A stretch of DNA of 60,409 bases from Pseudomonadota bacterium (GCA_023457435.1 JAEWLS010000022.1:1-60409); one strand, 5' to 3'. Numbered from the stretch's first letter, positions 27,722 to 36,812 are shown. The notes: generated by a model from the letters alone, not told the origin. Program-made: numbers and translations.

Positions 27722-28267
27722 ATGGCGCGAATTCGCTGGGCGCTAGCGGCGCTCCTGGCACTGATGGTGTTGACGCAGTCTGCCGCTGCGGCAGACGGCG
27801 CTGCATTGCTCACGATCACCGGCGATATCGAAAACACCAACCGGGGACCGTTCGACGCCTTCAAGGACGGCTATCTCAACGCGCGCGGCATGACGTTCGA
27901 AAAAGCGTTCGAGTTCGACGAAGCGTCACTCCTGTCGTTGCCGCAGCGGCAGGTCACGGTCGCCGCGGAATCGTGGTCGGCATCGCTTGCGATGTCCGGT
28001 CCGCTGCTCGCCGACGTGCTTCAGGCTGCCGGCGCGACCGGAAAGCCGATCACCGTCTTCGCCCTCGACGGCTTCGGCAAGCCGATGACGCCGGAGCAGG
28101 TCTCGGCGGGGGACTGGGTGCTCGCCACCCACGCGAACGGAGTCGCCTTGGGCATAGGCGGGCGCGGGCCCCTGTGGCTGGTCCACGACACCGGGGCAGC
28201 GGAAGCAACGGCGCAGGAAGAACGGAACTGGGTCTGGTCCGTCTTCCACATCGCGGTCGGCAAGTAG
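27722..28267 (+). CDS. Exported molybdopterin-binding (sulfite oxidase fold) domain protein
   Basis: A 181-residue protein with signal peptide RWALAALLALMVLTQSAAAAD and a stand-alone fold resembling the oxidoreductase molybdopterin-binding domain (SWSASLAMSGPLLADVLQAAGA, WVLATHANGVALGIGGRGPLWLVHD). The mature protein contains no cysteine, so the Mo-ligating cysteine of true sulfite-oxidase enzymes is absent; a binding rather than redox role is likely. Start at the ATG at 27722, chosen for the signal peptide. Confidence 0.75.
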   Translation: MARIRWALAALLALMVLTQSAAAADGAALLTITGDIENTNRGPFDAFKDGYLNARGMTFEKAFEFDEASLLSLPQRQVTVAAESWSASLAMSGPLLADVLQAAGATGKPITVFALDGFGKPMTPEQVSAGDWVLATHANGVALGIGGRGPLWLVHDTGAAEATAQEERNWVWSVFHIAVGK

Positions 28268-28295
28268 CTCCAGCCGTCAGATCGAGACGATCCGG

Positions 28296-29531
28296 CTACT
28301 CGTCGTCGACGATTCTGAGTTTGAGATTGCCCGTGCGCGAGTCCGCGACGCGCGTCTGGCGATCTTCGCCGGCTTCTTCCGGCTCACCGAACTCCATGGC
28401 CTCGATGCGCTGACCGCGCTTCGTCACCTTGTCGGCTGAGGTGACGATCTGCTCGACATCGCGGCTCGCCGCGAGGAAGTGCCCTTGCAGCTTGCGAACG
28501 CGCTCGTCGAGGCGGCCGACATCCTCCATCAGCCGGACCACCTCGCCCTGGATGAGGTGTGCCTGCTCGCGCATGCGCTGATCCTTGAGCACCGCCTGGA
28601 TCACCTGGATCGACAGCATGAGAAGCGAGGGGGAGACGATCACGATGCGTGCCTTGTAGGCCCGCTGTACGACGGATTCGAAGTTCTCATGGATCTCGGC
28701 GAAGATCGACTCCGACGGCACGAACATGAACGCGGTTTCCTGCGTCTCGCCGTTGATTAGATACTTCTCCGAGATCGCCTTGATGTGGATCTCGACGTCG
28801 CGGCGGAACGTCTGCGCCGCGTACTTCTGGGCGTCGGCCCCCTGCCCCTCCGCTGCTGCTCGGATCGCGTTCCAGGCCTCAAGAGGAAACTTGGCGTCGA
28901 TGACCAGAGAAGGCAGGCCGTTCGGCATGCGAATGACGCAGTCGGGGCGCGAGCCGTTCGACAGGGTCGCCTGGAATTCATAGGCACCCGCCGGTAGGCC
29001 GTCGGCGACGATGGCCTCCATACGGCTCTGCCCGAAAGCGCCGCGCGTCTGCTTGTTGGAGAGAATGTGCTGCAATTGCACGACCTGCCCGGCAAGCGAC
29101 TGGATGTTCGACTGCGCCGTGTCGATGACGGCGAGGCGCTCCTGAAGCCGCGCGAGGTTCTCGTGCGTCGAACGGGTCTGTTCGGTGATCGAGGTACCAA
29201 GCCGCGCCGTCATCCCGTCCAGCCGATCGCCGATCGACTTGTTGAGCTCCGCTTGCCTGCTGGAGAAGATATCGGCCATCGTGCCCAATCGCCCCTGCAT
29301 CTCGGCCTGCGCCCTGGTGATCTCGGCGAGCCGCGCCTCGGCTTGTGCGGCGCGTTCGGCAGCCTCGGCCGAGGCCAGCGCCCGGGCGCTGGCGGCCCGT
29401 GAGATCGTCACGACGAGCGCGGTAACAAGCGCAAGCAGGACCAACGCGACGGCGAGTGCCAGATGGCCCAGCGTCAACGTCGTCGCGCCGAGCTGAAGGG
29501 CCGGCTGGGAAAGCAGTTCGGTCGAGGTCAT
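28296..29531 (-). CDS. rmuC: DNA recombination protein RmuC
   Basis: A 411-residue protein with one N-terminal membrane span (about residues 22-48), a long Ala/Glu-rich coiled coil to about residue 150, and the RmuC nuclease-like domain (PSLVIDAKFPLEAWNAI, EKYLINGETQETAFMFVPSESIF, SPSLLMLSIQVIQAVL). RmuC suppresses inversions at short inverted repeats in E. coli. Divergent from def across about 100 bases. Confidence 0.92.
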   Translation of the reverse strand: MTSTELLSQPALQLGATTLTLGHLALAVALVLLALVTALVVTISRAASARALASAEAAERAAQAEARLAEITRAQAEMQGRLGTMADIFSSRQAELNKSIGDRLDGMTARLGTSITEQTRSTHENLARLQERLAVIDTAQSNIQSLAGQVVQLQHILSNKQTRGAFGQSRMEAIVADGLPAGAYEFQATLSNGSRPDCVIRMPNGLPSLVIDAKFPLEAWNAIRAAAEGQGADAQKYAAQTFRRDVEIHIKAISEKYLINGETQETAFMFVPSESIFAEIHENFESVVQRAYKARIVIVSPSLLMLSIQVIQAVLKDQRMREQAHLIQGEVVRLMEDVGRLDERVRKLQGHFLAASRDVEQIVTSADKVTKRGQRIEAMEFGEPEEAGEDRQTRVADSRTGNLKLRIVDDE

Positions 29532-29633
29532 CGAACGAGACTATTCGATTCGGCGGTTGCGCATAAGATCAAAACATGAACGTTCTCGCCTGTTCACGTT
29601 GACGCGAAATGCAGCAGACATTACCTCACGCGC

Positions 29634-30170
29634 ATGACCATCCGGCCTCTCATCATTCTCCCCGACCCTGTGCTGCGGCAGGTTTCCAAGCCTCTCGAGC
29701 GCTTCGACAGCGACCTCAGGAAGCTGTCGGACGACATGCTCGCGACGATGTACGACGCGCCGGGGATCGGGCTTGCGGGAATTCAGATCGGCGAGCCGGT
29801 ACGCCTCGTGGTCATCGACCTTGCCAAGGAGGGCGAAACGCCGGCTCCGCAAATCTTCGTCAACCCGGAGATCGTGGCAAGCGGAGACGAGACCAACGTG
29901 CACGAGGAGGGCTGCCTCTCGATTCCTGATTACTACGCGGAGGTCGAGCGGCCGAAGACCGTCACGGTGCGGTTCCAGGATCTGTCCGGCAAGCCGCAGG
30001 AGATCGTCGCCGACGAGTTGCTGGCGACCTGCCTGCAGCACGAGATCGACCATTTGAACGGCGTTCTCTTCATCGACCACATCTCGAAGCTCAAGCGCGA
30101 CATGGTCGTACGCAAGTTCAAGAAGCTCGCGCGCGAAAAGGAAAAGCCCGCCGCCCGCATGGCCGGTTGA
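29634..30170 (+). CDS. def: Peptide deformylase
   Basis: Removes the N-formyl group from nascent proteins. All three motifs are present in 178 residues: GIGLAGIQIG (motif 1, with GI where GIGLAAPQ is commonest), EGCLSIP (metal Cys) and QHEIDHLNG (metal His pair and catalytic Glu). It is followed immediately by fmt (TGATG), the usual partnership. Confidence 0.95.
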   Translation: MTIRPLIILPDPVLRQVSKPLERFDSDLRKLSDDMLATMYDAPGIGLAGIQIGEPVRLVVIDLAKEGETPAPQIFVNPEIVASGDETNVHEEGCLSIPDYYAEVERPKTVTVRFQDLSGKPQEIVADELLATCLQHEIDHLNGVLFIDHISKLKRDMVVRKFKKLAREKEKPAARMAG

Positions 30171-31102
30171 TGGCGCTCCGAATCGTCTTCATGGGTACCC
30201 CGGAGTTCGCAGCCACGACGTTGCGGGCCATCCATGAGGCGGGGCATGACATAGTCGCCGTTTACACGCAGCCGCCTCGGCCGGCCGGGCGACGCGGTCT
30301 CGAGTCGACGAAGTCGCCGGTGCATCGGTTGGCCGACGAGCTTGGGATCGAGGTGCGCACACCGACTTCGCTGAAGGGCGCGGCCGAGCAGGAGGACTTC
30401 CGCAAGCTCGAGGCCGACGTGGCCGTCGTCGTCGCTTACGGCATGCTACTGCCGCAGGCGATCCTCGACGCGACGCGGCTCGGCGCCTTCAACGGTCACG
30501 CCTCGCTGCTGCCGCGCTGGCGCGGCGCAGCGCCCATCCAGCGTGCGATCATGGCCGGCGACGCCGAGACCGGCATGATGATCATGAAAATGGACGCAGG
30601 CCTCGACACCGGCCCGGTCGCGTTGATCGAGGCGCTGCCGATAGCGCAGAACATGACGGCGGGAGACCTGCACGACGCGCTGGCCAAGATCGGCTCGGTG
30701 CTGATGGTGCGGGCGCTCGCCGAACTCGAGGCCGGAACGCTGCAGCTCGTCCCGCAGGCCGACGACGGAGCGACCTATGCCAGGAAGATCGACAAGGACG
30801 AGGCACGGATAGACTGGTCGCGGCCGGCGCAAGAGCTACATGACCTGATACGCGGCCTATCGCCGTTTCCGGGAGCGTGGTGCGAGATGCAGCTTGGCGG
30901 CAAGACAGAGCGGCTCAAGATCCTGCGCACCGAACTCTGCGACGGCGGCGGCGAGCCCGGCCAGGTCCTCGACGGCGCGCTGCACGTCGCATGCGGCAAG
31001 GGAGCGCTGCATTTGCTCGAAGTCCAGCGCGCCGGCGGAAAGCCCCTGGCAGCGATCGAGTTCGTCCGCGGGCTGAAGGCGTTGCCGGAGAAACTGTCGT
31101 GA
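30170..31102 (+). CDS. fmt: Methionyl-tRNA formyltransferase
   Basis: Formylates initiator Met-tRNA using 10-formyl-THF. The 310-residue protein starts LRIVFMGTPEFAATTLRAI and has the catalytic NGHASLLPRWRGAAPIQRAI (Asn/His) and DAGLDTGPV segments, plus the C-terminal tRNA-binding OB domain. The ATG at 30170 overlaps the def stop by one base. The acetyltransferase gene overlaps its end by four. Confidence 0.95.
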   Translation: MALRIVFMGTPEFAATTLRAIHEAGHDIVAVYTQPPRPAGRRGLESTKSPVHRLADELGIEVRTPTSLKGAAEQEDFRKLEADVAVVVAYGMLLPQAILDATRLGAFNGHASLLPRWRGAAPIQRAIMAGDAETGMMIMKMDAGLDTGPVALIEALPIAQNMTAGDLHDALAKIGSVLMVRALAELEAGTLQLVPQADDGATYARKIDKDEARIDWSRPAQELHDLIRGLSPFPGAWCEMQLGGKTERLKILRTELCDGGGEPGQVLDGALHVACGKGALHLLEVQRAGGKPLAAIEFVRGLKALPEKLS

Positions 31103-31605
31103 TCCGCGGGCTCGTGATCCGCGAGGCGGAGGAGGCCGATTACCCGGCCATCGGCAAGCTGCTCGACGAAGCTTTCGGTGGCAACGCGGAATCGCGTCTC
31201 GTCGTCCAGCTTCGGCAGGACCACGACGCGGTGCTGGAGCTCGTGGCGGCGCACGAACTCGAGGTCGTCGGGCATTTGCTGTTCTCACGGCTGAGGGTCG
31301 AAGGCGACGACGGCCGCAGTGTCGACGCATTGGCCCTCGCACCTCTTGCGGTGCAGCCGAAGCGGCAGCGCACGGGCGTCGGCACGGCGCTGATGGAGAA
31401 TGCGCAGAAGCTGCTCGAAGCGCGCGACGAAACGCTGTGCGTGGTGCTCGGCGAGCCCGCCTATTACGGGCGGTTCGGCTACGGCCGCGAACGCGCCGCC
31501 GGTTTTGCGTGCGAGTACCAGGGCGAGTACCTTCAGGCGCTGGCCTGGGGCGAGGCGCCGGCCGCCGGCAAGCTCGTCTACCCGCAGGCCTTTTCCAACC
31601 TCTGA
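31099..31605 (+). CDS. GNAT-family N-acetyltransferase (YhbS-like)
   Basis: 168 residues from a GTG start that overlaps the fmt stop (GTGA). The acetyl-CoA site is LAVQPKRQRTGVGTALM and the C-terminal signature is EPAYYGRFGYGRERAAGF. Substrate unknown. It is wedged between fmt and truA with overlaps on both sides, which argues for co-translation with the translation genes. Confidence 0.85.
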   Translation: MIRGLVIREAEEADYPAIGKLLDEAFGGNAESRLVVQLRQDHDAVLELVAAHELEVVGHLLFSRLRVEGDDGRSVDALALAPLAVQPKRQRTGVGTALMENAQKLLEARDETLCVVLGEPAYYGRFGYGRERAAGFACEYQGEYLQALAWGEAPAAGKLVYPQAFSNL

Positions 31606-32372
31606 TGCCGCGCTACCGGCTCGACATCGAGTACGACGGCACGGCCTATGCCGGCTGGCAGCGGCAGGCAGGGCTTCGTTCGGTGCAGCAGGCGATCGAA
31701 GAGGCTGTCACGGCCTTCAGCGGCGAAACGCAGACGATCCGCGGCGCCGGGCGGACGGACGCGGGCGTGCACGCGACCGGACAAGTCGCCCACCTGGACC
31801 TCGCGCGCCCGTGGAACGCGGACAAGGTCCGCGACGCCATCAACGCGCATCTGACGAGGGCCGGCGACACCGTCGCGATCGTGGCGGCCATGCAGACGGC
31901 CGACGAGTTCGACGCGCGTTTCTCGGCGACCGCACGCCACTATCTCTACCGCATCCTCAACCGGCGCGCGCCGCCGGCGCTCGAGAGACACCGCGCCTGG
32001 CACGTGCGCAGGCACCTCGACGTCGGGGCCATGCACGACGCAGCCCAGACGCTGATCGGCAGGCACGACTTTACCACCTTCCGTTCGGTGCAGTGCCAGG
32101 CGAAGAGCCCGATCAGGACGCTCGACCGGCTCGACGTCACCCGAAACGGCGAAATCGTGGAGATCCGGGCGTCGGCGCGGTCTTTCCTGCACAATCAGGT
32201 GCGCTCGATGGTCGGGACCATCAAGCGCGTCGGCGACGGGGCGTGGAGCGTGGCGGATGTGAAGGCTGCGCTCGACGCCGCCGACCGCGCCGCCTGCGGG
32301 CCAGTGGCGCCGCCGGACGGGCTCTATCTCGTGCGCGTCGACTACGAGAAGCTCAGCCCGAACAGCGACTGA
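31605..32372 (+). CDS. truA: tRNA pseudouridine(38-40) synthase
   Basis: A 255-residue enzyme that isomerises uridines 38-40 in the tRNA anticodon stem. The catalytic aspartate is Asp52 in GRTDAGVHA; RYRLDIEYDGTAYAGWQ is the typical N-terminus and FLHNQVRSMVGT a C-terminal signature. The ATG shares one base with the preceding stop. The last 31 bases overlap the convergent membrane-protein gene. Confidence 0.95.
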   Translation: MPRYRLDIEYDGTAYAGWQRQAGLRSVQQAIEEAVTAFSGETQTIRGAGRTDAGVHATGQVAHLDLARPWNADKVRDAINAHLTRAGDTVAIVAAMQTADEFDARFSATARHYLYRILNRRAPPALERHRAWHVRRHLDVGAMHDAAQTLIGRHDFTTFRSVQCQAKSPIRTLDRLDVTRNGEIVEIRASARSFLHNQVRSMVGTIKRVGDGAWSVADVKAALDAADRAACGPVAPPDGLYLVRVDYEKLSPNSD

Positions 32373-32929
32373 AGCGCCAGTACGACGAACAGCGACACGG
32401 CAAACGTGCCGGCGAAGACCGCCGATGCAACCCCGGCGCCGAGGCCGAGGGCGTTGTTGGTAAGCCGCCAGGACAGGACCAGCGTGGCGATGAAGATTAC
32501 CAGGGACAGGCCATCCGCGAGCTGGCGGGCTTCGGGCATTATGAGTTCGACGAGCGAGACCGGCAGCATCAACCATATGAGTATGGCCGAACCCCAATTC
32601 GTGGCCACCACGAACGGCACGAAGCGATGGGCTATGCCGACCCGCGGCGCGACCAGAGCGAGCGCCGCGATGGGCACCACCCAGGCGGCGAAATCGATCA
32701 GCGCGAGGCGGGTGACGATGCCCAGCCTGCCGCCGAAGCCGTCTCCGCCCAGCTGGTTGGCAAGCGTCACCCAGCCGACGATCAGCACCGGGAATGCGAC
32801 GATCATCGCGTAGAAGGAGTTCCAGAAGCCGTCGACGGACAGATCGAGTTCGGCGAGGCCGTCGGAGCGGCCGGTCATCAGCCGCCACGCGCCTGCCAGC
32901 GAACGCTGGACATAGGACCCGGTCGTCAC
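32342..32929 (-). CDS. Multi-span membrane protein, unknown
   Basis: 195 residues from a GTG that overlaps the dapE stop (GTGA). Five or so hydrophobic spans (FYAMIVAFPVLIVGWVTL, FAAWVVPIAALALVAP, SAILIWLMLPVSLVELI, LSLVIFIATLVLSW, AGTFAVSLFVVLALQSLFG) are seen. I do not recognise a named family, and the coupling to dapE is the only contextual clue. The 3' end overlaps truA. Confidence 0.75.
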   Translation of the reverse strand: MTTGSYVQRSLAGAWRLMTGRSDGLAELDLSVDGFWNSFYAMIVAFPVLIVGWVTLANQLGGDGFGGRLGIVTRLALIDFAAWVVPIAALALVAPRVGIAHRFVPFVVATNWGSAILIWLMLPVSLVELIMPEARQLADGLSLVIFIATLVLSWRLTNNALGLGAGVASAVFAGTFAVSLFVVLALQSLFGLSFS

Positions 32930-34131
32930 GGTCGGCCGATCTCCGCCGCAAACCAGTCGGCCAGGAAACGCTCGTAGATCTGCGTGAGGGTTTCCAAGTC
33001 GGAAAGAGGCACGCGCTCGTCGACCATGTGCATGGTCTTGCCGACAAGGCCGAACTCGACGACCGGGCAGTAATCCTTGACGAAGCGGGCGTCCGATGTG
33101 CCGCCGCCGGTGGTCAGTGCGGGCGTGCGCCCGGTGACAGCCCGGACCGAGGCGGAGAGCGTCTCGATCAGCTTCTCGTCGCGAGTGAGGAAGACCGGGC
33201 TCGGCATAGGCCGCCAGACGAGTTCGTAATCGATCGGATCCTCGCGGCCTGGGCGCAGCCGGTTCTTGCGGGCGGCACGATCGAGGCGGTTGTGGATCTC
33301 CGCCTGCAGGCTCTCCAGCGTCCAGGTGTCGTTGAAGCGAATGTTGAAGGACGCCGTCGCAGCGGCCGGGATGACGTTCGTCGCCGGGTTGCCGACGTCG
33401 ATGGTCGTCACCTCCATGTTGCTCGGCTGGAAGTCCGCGGTGCCATCGTCATAAGGCGGGCTGAGAAGCGCGTCGACGAGCGCGACGATGCCGCGCACCG
33501 GGTTGTCAGCGAGGTGCGGATAGGCCGCGTGACCCTGCACGCCGTGAACGGTGATCACTCCGGAAACCGACCCTCGGCGCCCGATCTTGATGGTATCGCC
33601 CATCGCGTCGACGTTGGTCGGCTCGCCGACGATCGCTGCGTCCCACGTCTCGCCGCGGGCGGCGGCCCAGTCCAGCAGCTTGACCGTGCCGTTGATCGAA
33701 GGCCCTTCCTCATCGCCGGTAATCAGCAGCGAAACGGAACCCGGCAGCGGGCCATGCTTGGCGCGATGGCGGGCCAGCGCGGCAACGAAGCATGCGATGC
33801 CGCCCTTCATGTCGACGGCCCCGCGGCCCCACATCTCGCCGGCATCGACGGCCGCGGAAAACGGCGGATGCTTCCACGCCGTCTCGTCGCCTGGGGGAAC
33901 CACGTCGACATGGCCCGCAAACATCAGATGCGGCCCATTGCCTGAAACGCGGGCGTAGAGATTCTCGACATCCGGCGTGCCAGGCTCGCTGAACCGCGGC
34001 CGCTCGGATGCAAAGCCAAGCGGCGCGATCATACGCTCCAGCGCAGCCAGCACGCCGGCCTCGCTCGGCGTCACGGAAGCGCAGCGGATGAGATCGGCGA
34101 GATTCTGCTCGGGGTCTGTCGGGAGATTCAT
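32926..34131 (-). CDS. dapE: Succinyl-diaminopimelate desuccinylase
   Basis: A di-zinc M20-family hydrolase in lysine/diaminopimelate synthesis, 401 residues. Metal-site segments include MFAGHVDVVPPG, GRGAVDMKGG and LLITGDEEGPSINGT; the C-terminal TTGGGTSDARF is DapE-specific. It belongs to an apparent operon dapD, two DUF805 genes, dapE, membrane protein. Confidence 0.94.
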   Translation of the reverse strand: MNLPTDPEQNLADLIRCASVTPSEAGVLAALERMIAPLGFASERPRFSEPGTPDVENLYARVSGNGPHLMFAGHVDVVPPGDETAWKHPPFSAAVDAGEMWGRGAVDMKGGIACFVAALARHRAKHGPLPGSVSLLITGDEEGPSINGTVKLLDWAAARGETWDAAIVGEPTNVDAMGDTIKIGRRGSVSGVITVHGVQGHAAYPHLADNPVRGIVALVDALLSPPYDDGTADFQPSNMEVTTIDVGNPATNVIPAAATASFNIRFNDTWTLESLQAEIHNRLDRAARKNRLRPGREDPIDYELVWRPMPSPVFLTRDEKLIETLSASVRAVTGRTPALTTGGGTSDARFVKDYCPVVEFGLVGKTMHMVDERVPLSDLETLTQIYERFLADWFAAEIGRP

Positions 34132-34178
34132 GGCGCGCAGGGATAGCCGGTCGGCTCCTGACTGTCACGCGGCAGCCG

Positions 34179-34538
34179 TCAGCGCGGCTCGTTCGTCTGC
34201 GAGCCGTATTTGTTGGGGCCGCGCGTTCCGGGCACGAAGCTCAGAAACAGGAAGACGAAGAAGTCTCCGACGATGAACAGCAGCGAGAACCAGCCCGGAC
34301 GGTCCATGTCATGCAGCCGCTTAATTGCCAGCGCGATGTGAGGGTAGATCGTCGCGATAGTGAGCAGGAAGAACGCCCCGCCCCACCATGTCGCCAGATC
34401 CTCGGTCTCCGCCGTTACGATCCGGTACATCGGAAATGCCCGGCAGAGATAGAGCAGCAGTCCTGCAAAGAAGTAGGCCGCGCGATCGACGCGGCCCGAA
34501 GGTGACAAGAAAAGCCAGGTGAATCGATTGCTAGGCAA
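34179..34538 (-). CDS. DUF805 membrane protein (second of tandem pair)
   Basis: A short membrane protein with the DUF805 pattern FLSPSGRVDRAAYFFAG and, after two spans, ALAIKRLHDMDRPGWFSLL and FVPGTRGPNKYG. No ATG fits; a TTG at 34538 (119 residues) overlaps the end of the upstream DUF805 gene, and a TTG at 34580 is possible too. DUF805 proteins are uncharacterised inner-membrane proteins. Confidence 0.8.
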   Translation of the reverse strand: MPSNRFTWLFLSPSGRVDRAAYFFAGLLLYLCRAFPMYRIVTAETEDLATWWGGAFFLLTIATIYPHIALAIKRLHDMDRPGWFSLLFIVGDFFVFLFLSFVPGTRGPNKYGSQTNEPR

Positions 34539-34893
34539 GCGGATCGGGTCCGTATTGATTCGGACCGCGCGTTCCCTCAAGGGCGCCGAGTTCGATGATC
34601 GCCCAGATCGGCCCGATGATCGGGATCAGAACAATCAGCGTCCACCAGCCGGACTTGCCGCGGTCGTGCCAGCGTTTCGCGTACAGAGCGAGTGCCGGAT
34701 AAATCGCTGCCAGAGAGAAGATAATTCCCAGGACGCCGAACTGCCCGCCATTGCCCATGTCGATACCCATGCCGAGCAGGGCGTCGACAATGTTCACCAG
34801 AATTCCTACTGCGAAGATAACGCCAACCCCGGCCCAGAACTTGGAGCGGTTAATCCGGCCCTCGAAGCTCGTGTAAAGATATTTCCAATCCAT
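34531..34893 (-). CDS. DUF805 membrane protein (first of tandem pair)
   Basis: A 120-residue protein: MDWKYLYTSFEGRINRSKFWAG start, three to four spans, then YAKRWHDRGKSGWW and ELGALEGTRGPNQYGPDP. The ATG at 34893 has GGAGGGG upstream. It lies 65 bases downstream of dapD. The pair may come from duplication, though identity outside the motifs looks low by eye. Confidence 0.85.
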   Translation of the reverse strand: MDWKYLYTSFEGRINRSKFWAGVGVIFAVGILVNIVDALLGMGIDMGNGGQFGVLGIIFSLAAIYPALALYAKRWHDRGKSGWWTLIVLIPIIGPIWAIIELGALEGTRGPNQYGPDPLA

Positions 34894-34958
34894 ATGCCCC
34901 TCCATCAAAGCCCGTCGGTCTGCCGACTGGCTGACGTTGCGTCCGCTCCGCGCAAAGA

Positions 34959-35813
34959 TCAATCGCGCAGGAGTTCGTTGATCGAGGTTTTCGAACGGGT
35001 TTTTTCGTCGACGCGCTTGACGATCACGGCGCAATAGAGGCTCGGGCCCCAGTTCTCGCCGGGAACGTTCTTGCCCGGCATCGTGCCGGCGACGACGACG
35101 GAATAGGGAGGCACCTCGCCCATGAATATTTCGCCGGTCTGCCGATCGACGATCTTGGTCGACTTGCCGATGAAGACACCCATGCCGAGCACCGAACCCT
35201 CGCGCACGATGCAGCCTTCGACAACTTCCGAACGCGCACCGATGAAGCAATTGTCCTCGATGATCGTCGGGCCGGCTTGCATCGGCTCCAGCACACCGCC
35301 GATGCCGACGCCCCCGGATAGGTGCACGTGCTTGCCGATCTGCGCGCACGAGCCGACGGTCGCCCAGGTGTCGACCATTGTGCCCTCGCCGACATAGGCG
35401 CCCAGATTGACGAAGGACGGCATGAGGATGGCACCCGGCGCCACATAGGCCGAGCGCCGCACGATGCAGTTGGGTACGGCGCGGAAGCCGGCCCGTTCAA
35501 AATCAACCGATCCCCAGCCGTCAAACTTGGATGGCACCTTGTCCCACCACACGGCGTCGCCAGGCCCGTTCTTGACCACTTCCATCGGATTCAAGCGGAA
35601 GGACAGGAGAACCGCCTTCTTCAGCCACTGATTGACGGTCCACGAGCCATCCGGACCGCGCTCGGCGACACGGGCCTCGCCGCGATCCAGCAGGTTAAGC
35701 GCAGTCTCGACCGCATCGCGCGCTTCGCCGCGCGTAGCGGTGTTGACATCCTCACGACCTTCCCATGCTTTCTCGATGGTGGTCTCGAGCGCCGCAAGGT
35801 CAGGTCGGGGCAT
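34959..35813 (-). CDS. dapD: Tetrahydrodipicolinate N-succinyltransferase
   Basis: Succinylates tetrahydrodipicolinate in lysine/DAP synthesis. The 284-residue protein has an N-terminal helical domain and a left-handed beta-helix of hexapeptide repeats (MPSFVNLGAYVGEGTMVDTWATVGSCAQIGKHVHLSGG region). It probably heads the dap operon, with dapE three genes downstream. Confidence 0.95.
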   Translation of the reverse strand: MPRPDLAALETTIEKAWEGREDVNTATRGEARDAVETALNLLDRGEARVAERGPDGSWTVNQWLKKAVLLSFRLNPMEVVKNGPGDAVWWDKVPSKFDGWGSVDFERAGFRAVPNCIVRRSAYVAPGAILMPSFVNLGAYVGEGTMVDTWATVGSCAQIGKHVHLSGGVGIGGVLEPMQAGPTIIEDNCFIGARSEVVEGCIVREGSVLGMGVFIGKSTKIVDRQTGEIFMGEVPPYSVVVAGTMPGKNVPGENWGPSLYCAVIVKRVDEKTRSKTSINELLRD

Positions 35814-35854
35814 CCGAAAAACTCCGCAAACGTGCTGTTAAGGGGAGAAAATTA

Positions 35855-35876
35855 GGGTCGTCTAAAGGGACGACCC
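35855..35876. other. Stem-loop in the dapD / LOG divergent intergenic region
   Basis: GGGTCGTC (35855-35862) pairs perfectly with GACGACCC (35869-35876) around a 6-base loop, in the 144-base gap between two divergent genes. It lacks a T-run and cannot terminate an upstream gene, since none points into it. It could be an operator dyad or leader structure. Confidence 0.35.
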
Positions 35877-35957
35877 GCAGGCGGTGGACTGATAGGACAC
35901 GCCATCCGAAGGGTCAATCGCGCCGTGCCCGCACGGTGCCGCTGGGGATTTGTCAGA

Positions 35958-36812
35958 ATGGAATCGACGGAAGACAATGGCTGGACGCCGCTGCCGCACT
36001 CCGACGAGGACGTGCAGCGTGCGCGGGCCGTGCCGGACACGCCGCAGACGCGCGCACCGACCTACCGCCTCGCCTTTGCCGACGAGGATTTCCTGACGCG
36101 ACGCGAGCTGCGCGGCATTCGCCTGCAACTCGAGCTGATGAAGCCGGAGATGGCGCTGGCTGAGCGTGGGATCCGGTCGACAGTCATCCTTTTCGGCGGC
36201 GCGCGCATACCCGAGCCACACGGCGAAGCCTGGGCGGCGAAGAACGAGACGCAGAAGAAGAACCTGCTCGCCAACGCCAAATACTATTCTGAAGCGCGAA
36301 AGTTCGCGCGCATCTGCTCCCAGCACTCAGCACAATCCTACTACCGCGAGTTCGTCGTCGTAACGGGCGGCGGCCCGGGCGTGATGGAAGCAGGCAACCG
36401 CGGGGCGGCGGACTGCGGCGCGCCGTCAATCGGCCTCAACATCGTACTGCCGCACGAGCAAGCGCCGAACGCGTACGTCACGCCGGACCTCTGCTTCAAC
36501 TTCCACTACTTCGCGATCCGCAAGATGCACTTCATCATGCGGGCCAAGGCCGTGGCCGTGTTCCCCGGCGGCTTCGGGACGATGGACGAATTGTTCGAGA
36601 CGCTGACGCTGATCCAGACGGGTCGCATGGAACGCGTCCCAGTACTGCTCTTCGGCAAGGAGTTCTGGAGCAAGGCGGTCAATATCGATTTTCTGGTCGA
36701 ACAGGGCACGGTCTCGCCCGGCGACGAGAAGCTGCTGACAATTGTCGACGAGGCAGAAGAAGGCTGGGCCGAGATCGCTCGCTTTTACCGCATCGACGAC
36801 AGCGCTACCTGA
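35958..36812 (+). CDS. LOG-family protein (TIGR00730-type, lysine decarboxylase-like fold)
   Basis: A 284-residue Rossmann-like protein with TVILFGGARIPEPHG, VVVTGGGPGVMEAGNRGA and the LOG signature PGGFGTMDELFE. Members studied release free cytokinin bases or cleave nucleoside monophosphate N-glycosidic bonds. The first 60 residues are an extension before the fold. Start at the ATG at 35958; an upstream in-frame ATG at 35925 is less likely. Confidence 0.88.
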   Translation: MESTEDNGWTPLPHSDEDVQRARAVPDTPQTRAPTYRLAFADEDFLTRRELRGIRLQLELMKPEMALAERGIRSTVILFGGARIPEPHGEAWAAKNETQKKNLLANAKYYSEARKFARICSQHSAQSYYREFVVVTGGGPGVMEAGNRGAADCGAPSIGLNIVLPHEQAPNAYVTPDLCFNFHYFAIRKMHFIMRAKAVAVFPGGFGTMDELFETLTLIQTGRMERVPVLLFGKEFWSKAVNIDFLVEQGTVSPGDEKLLTIVDEAEEGWAEIARFYRIDDSAT

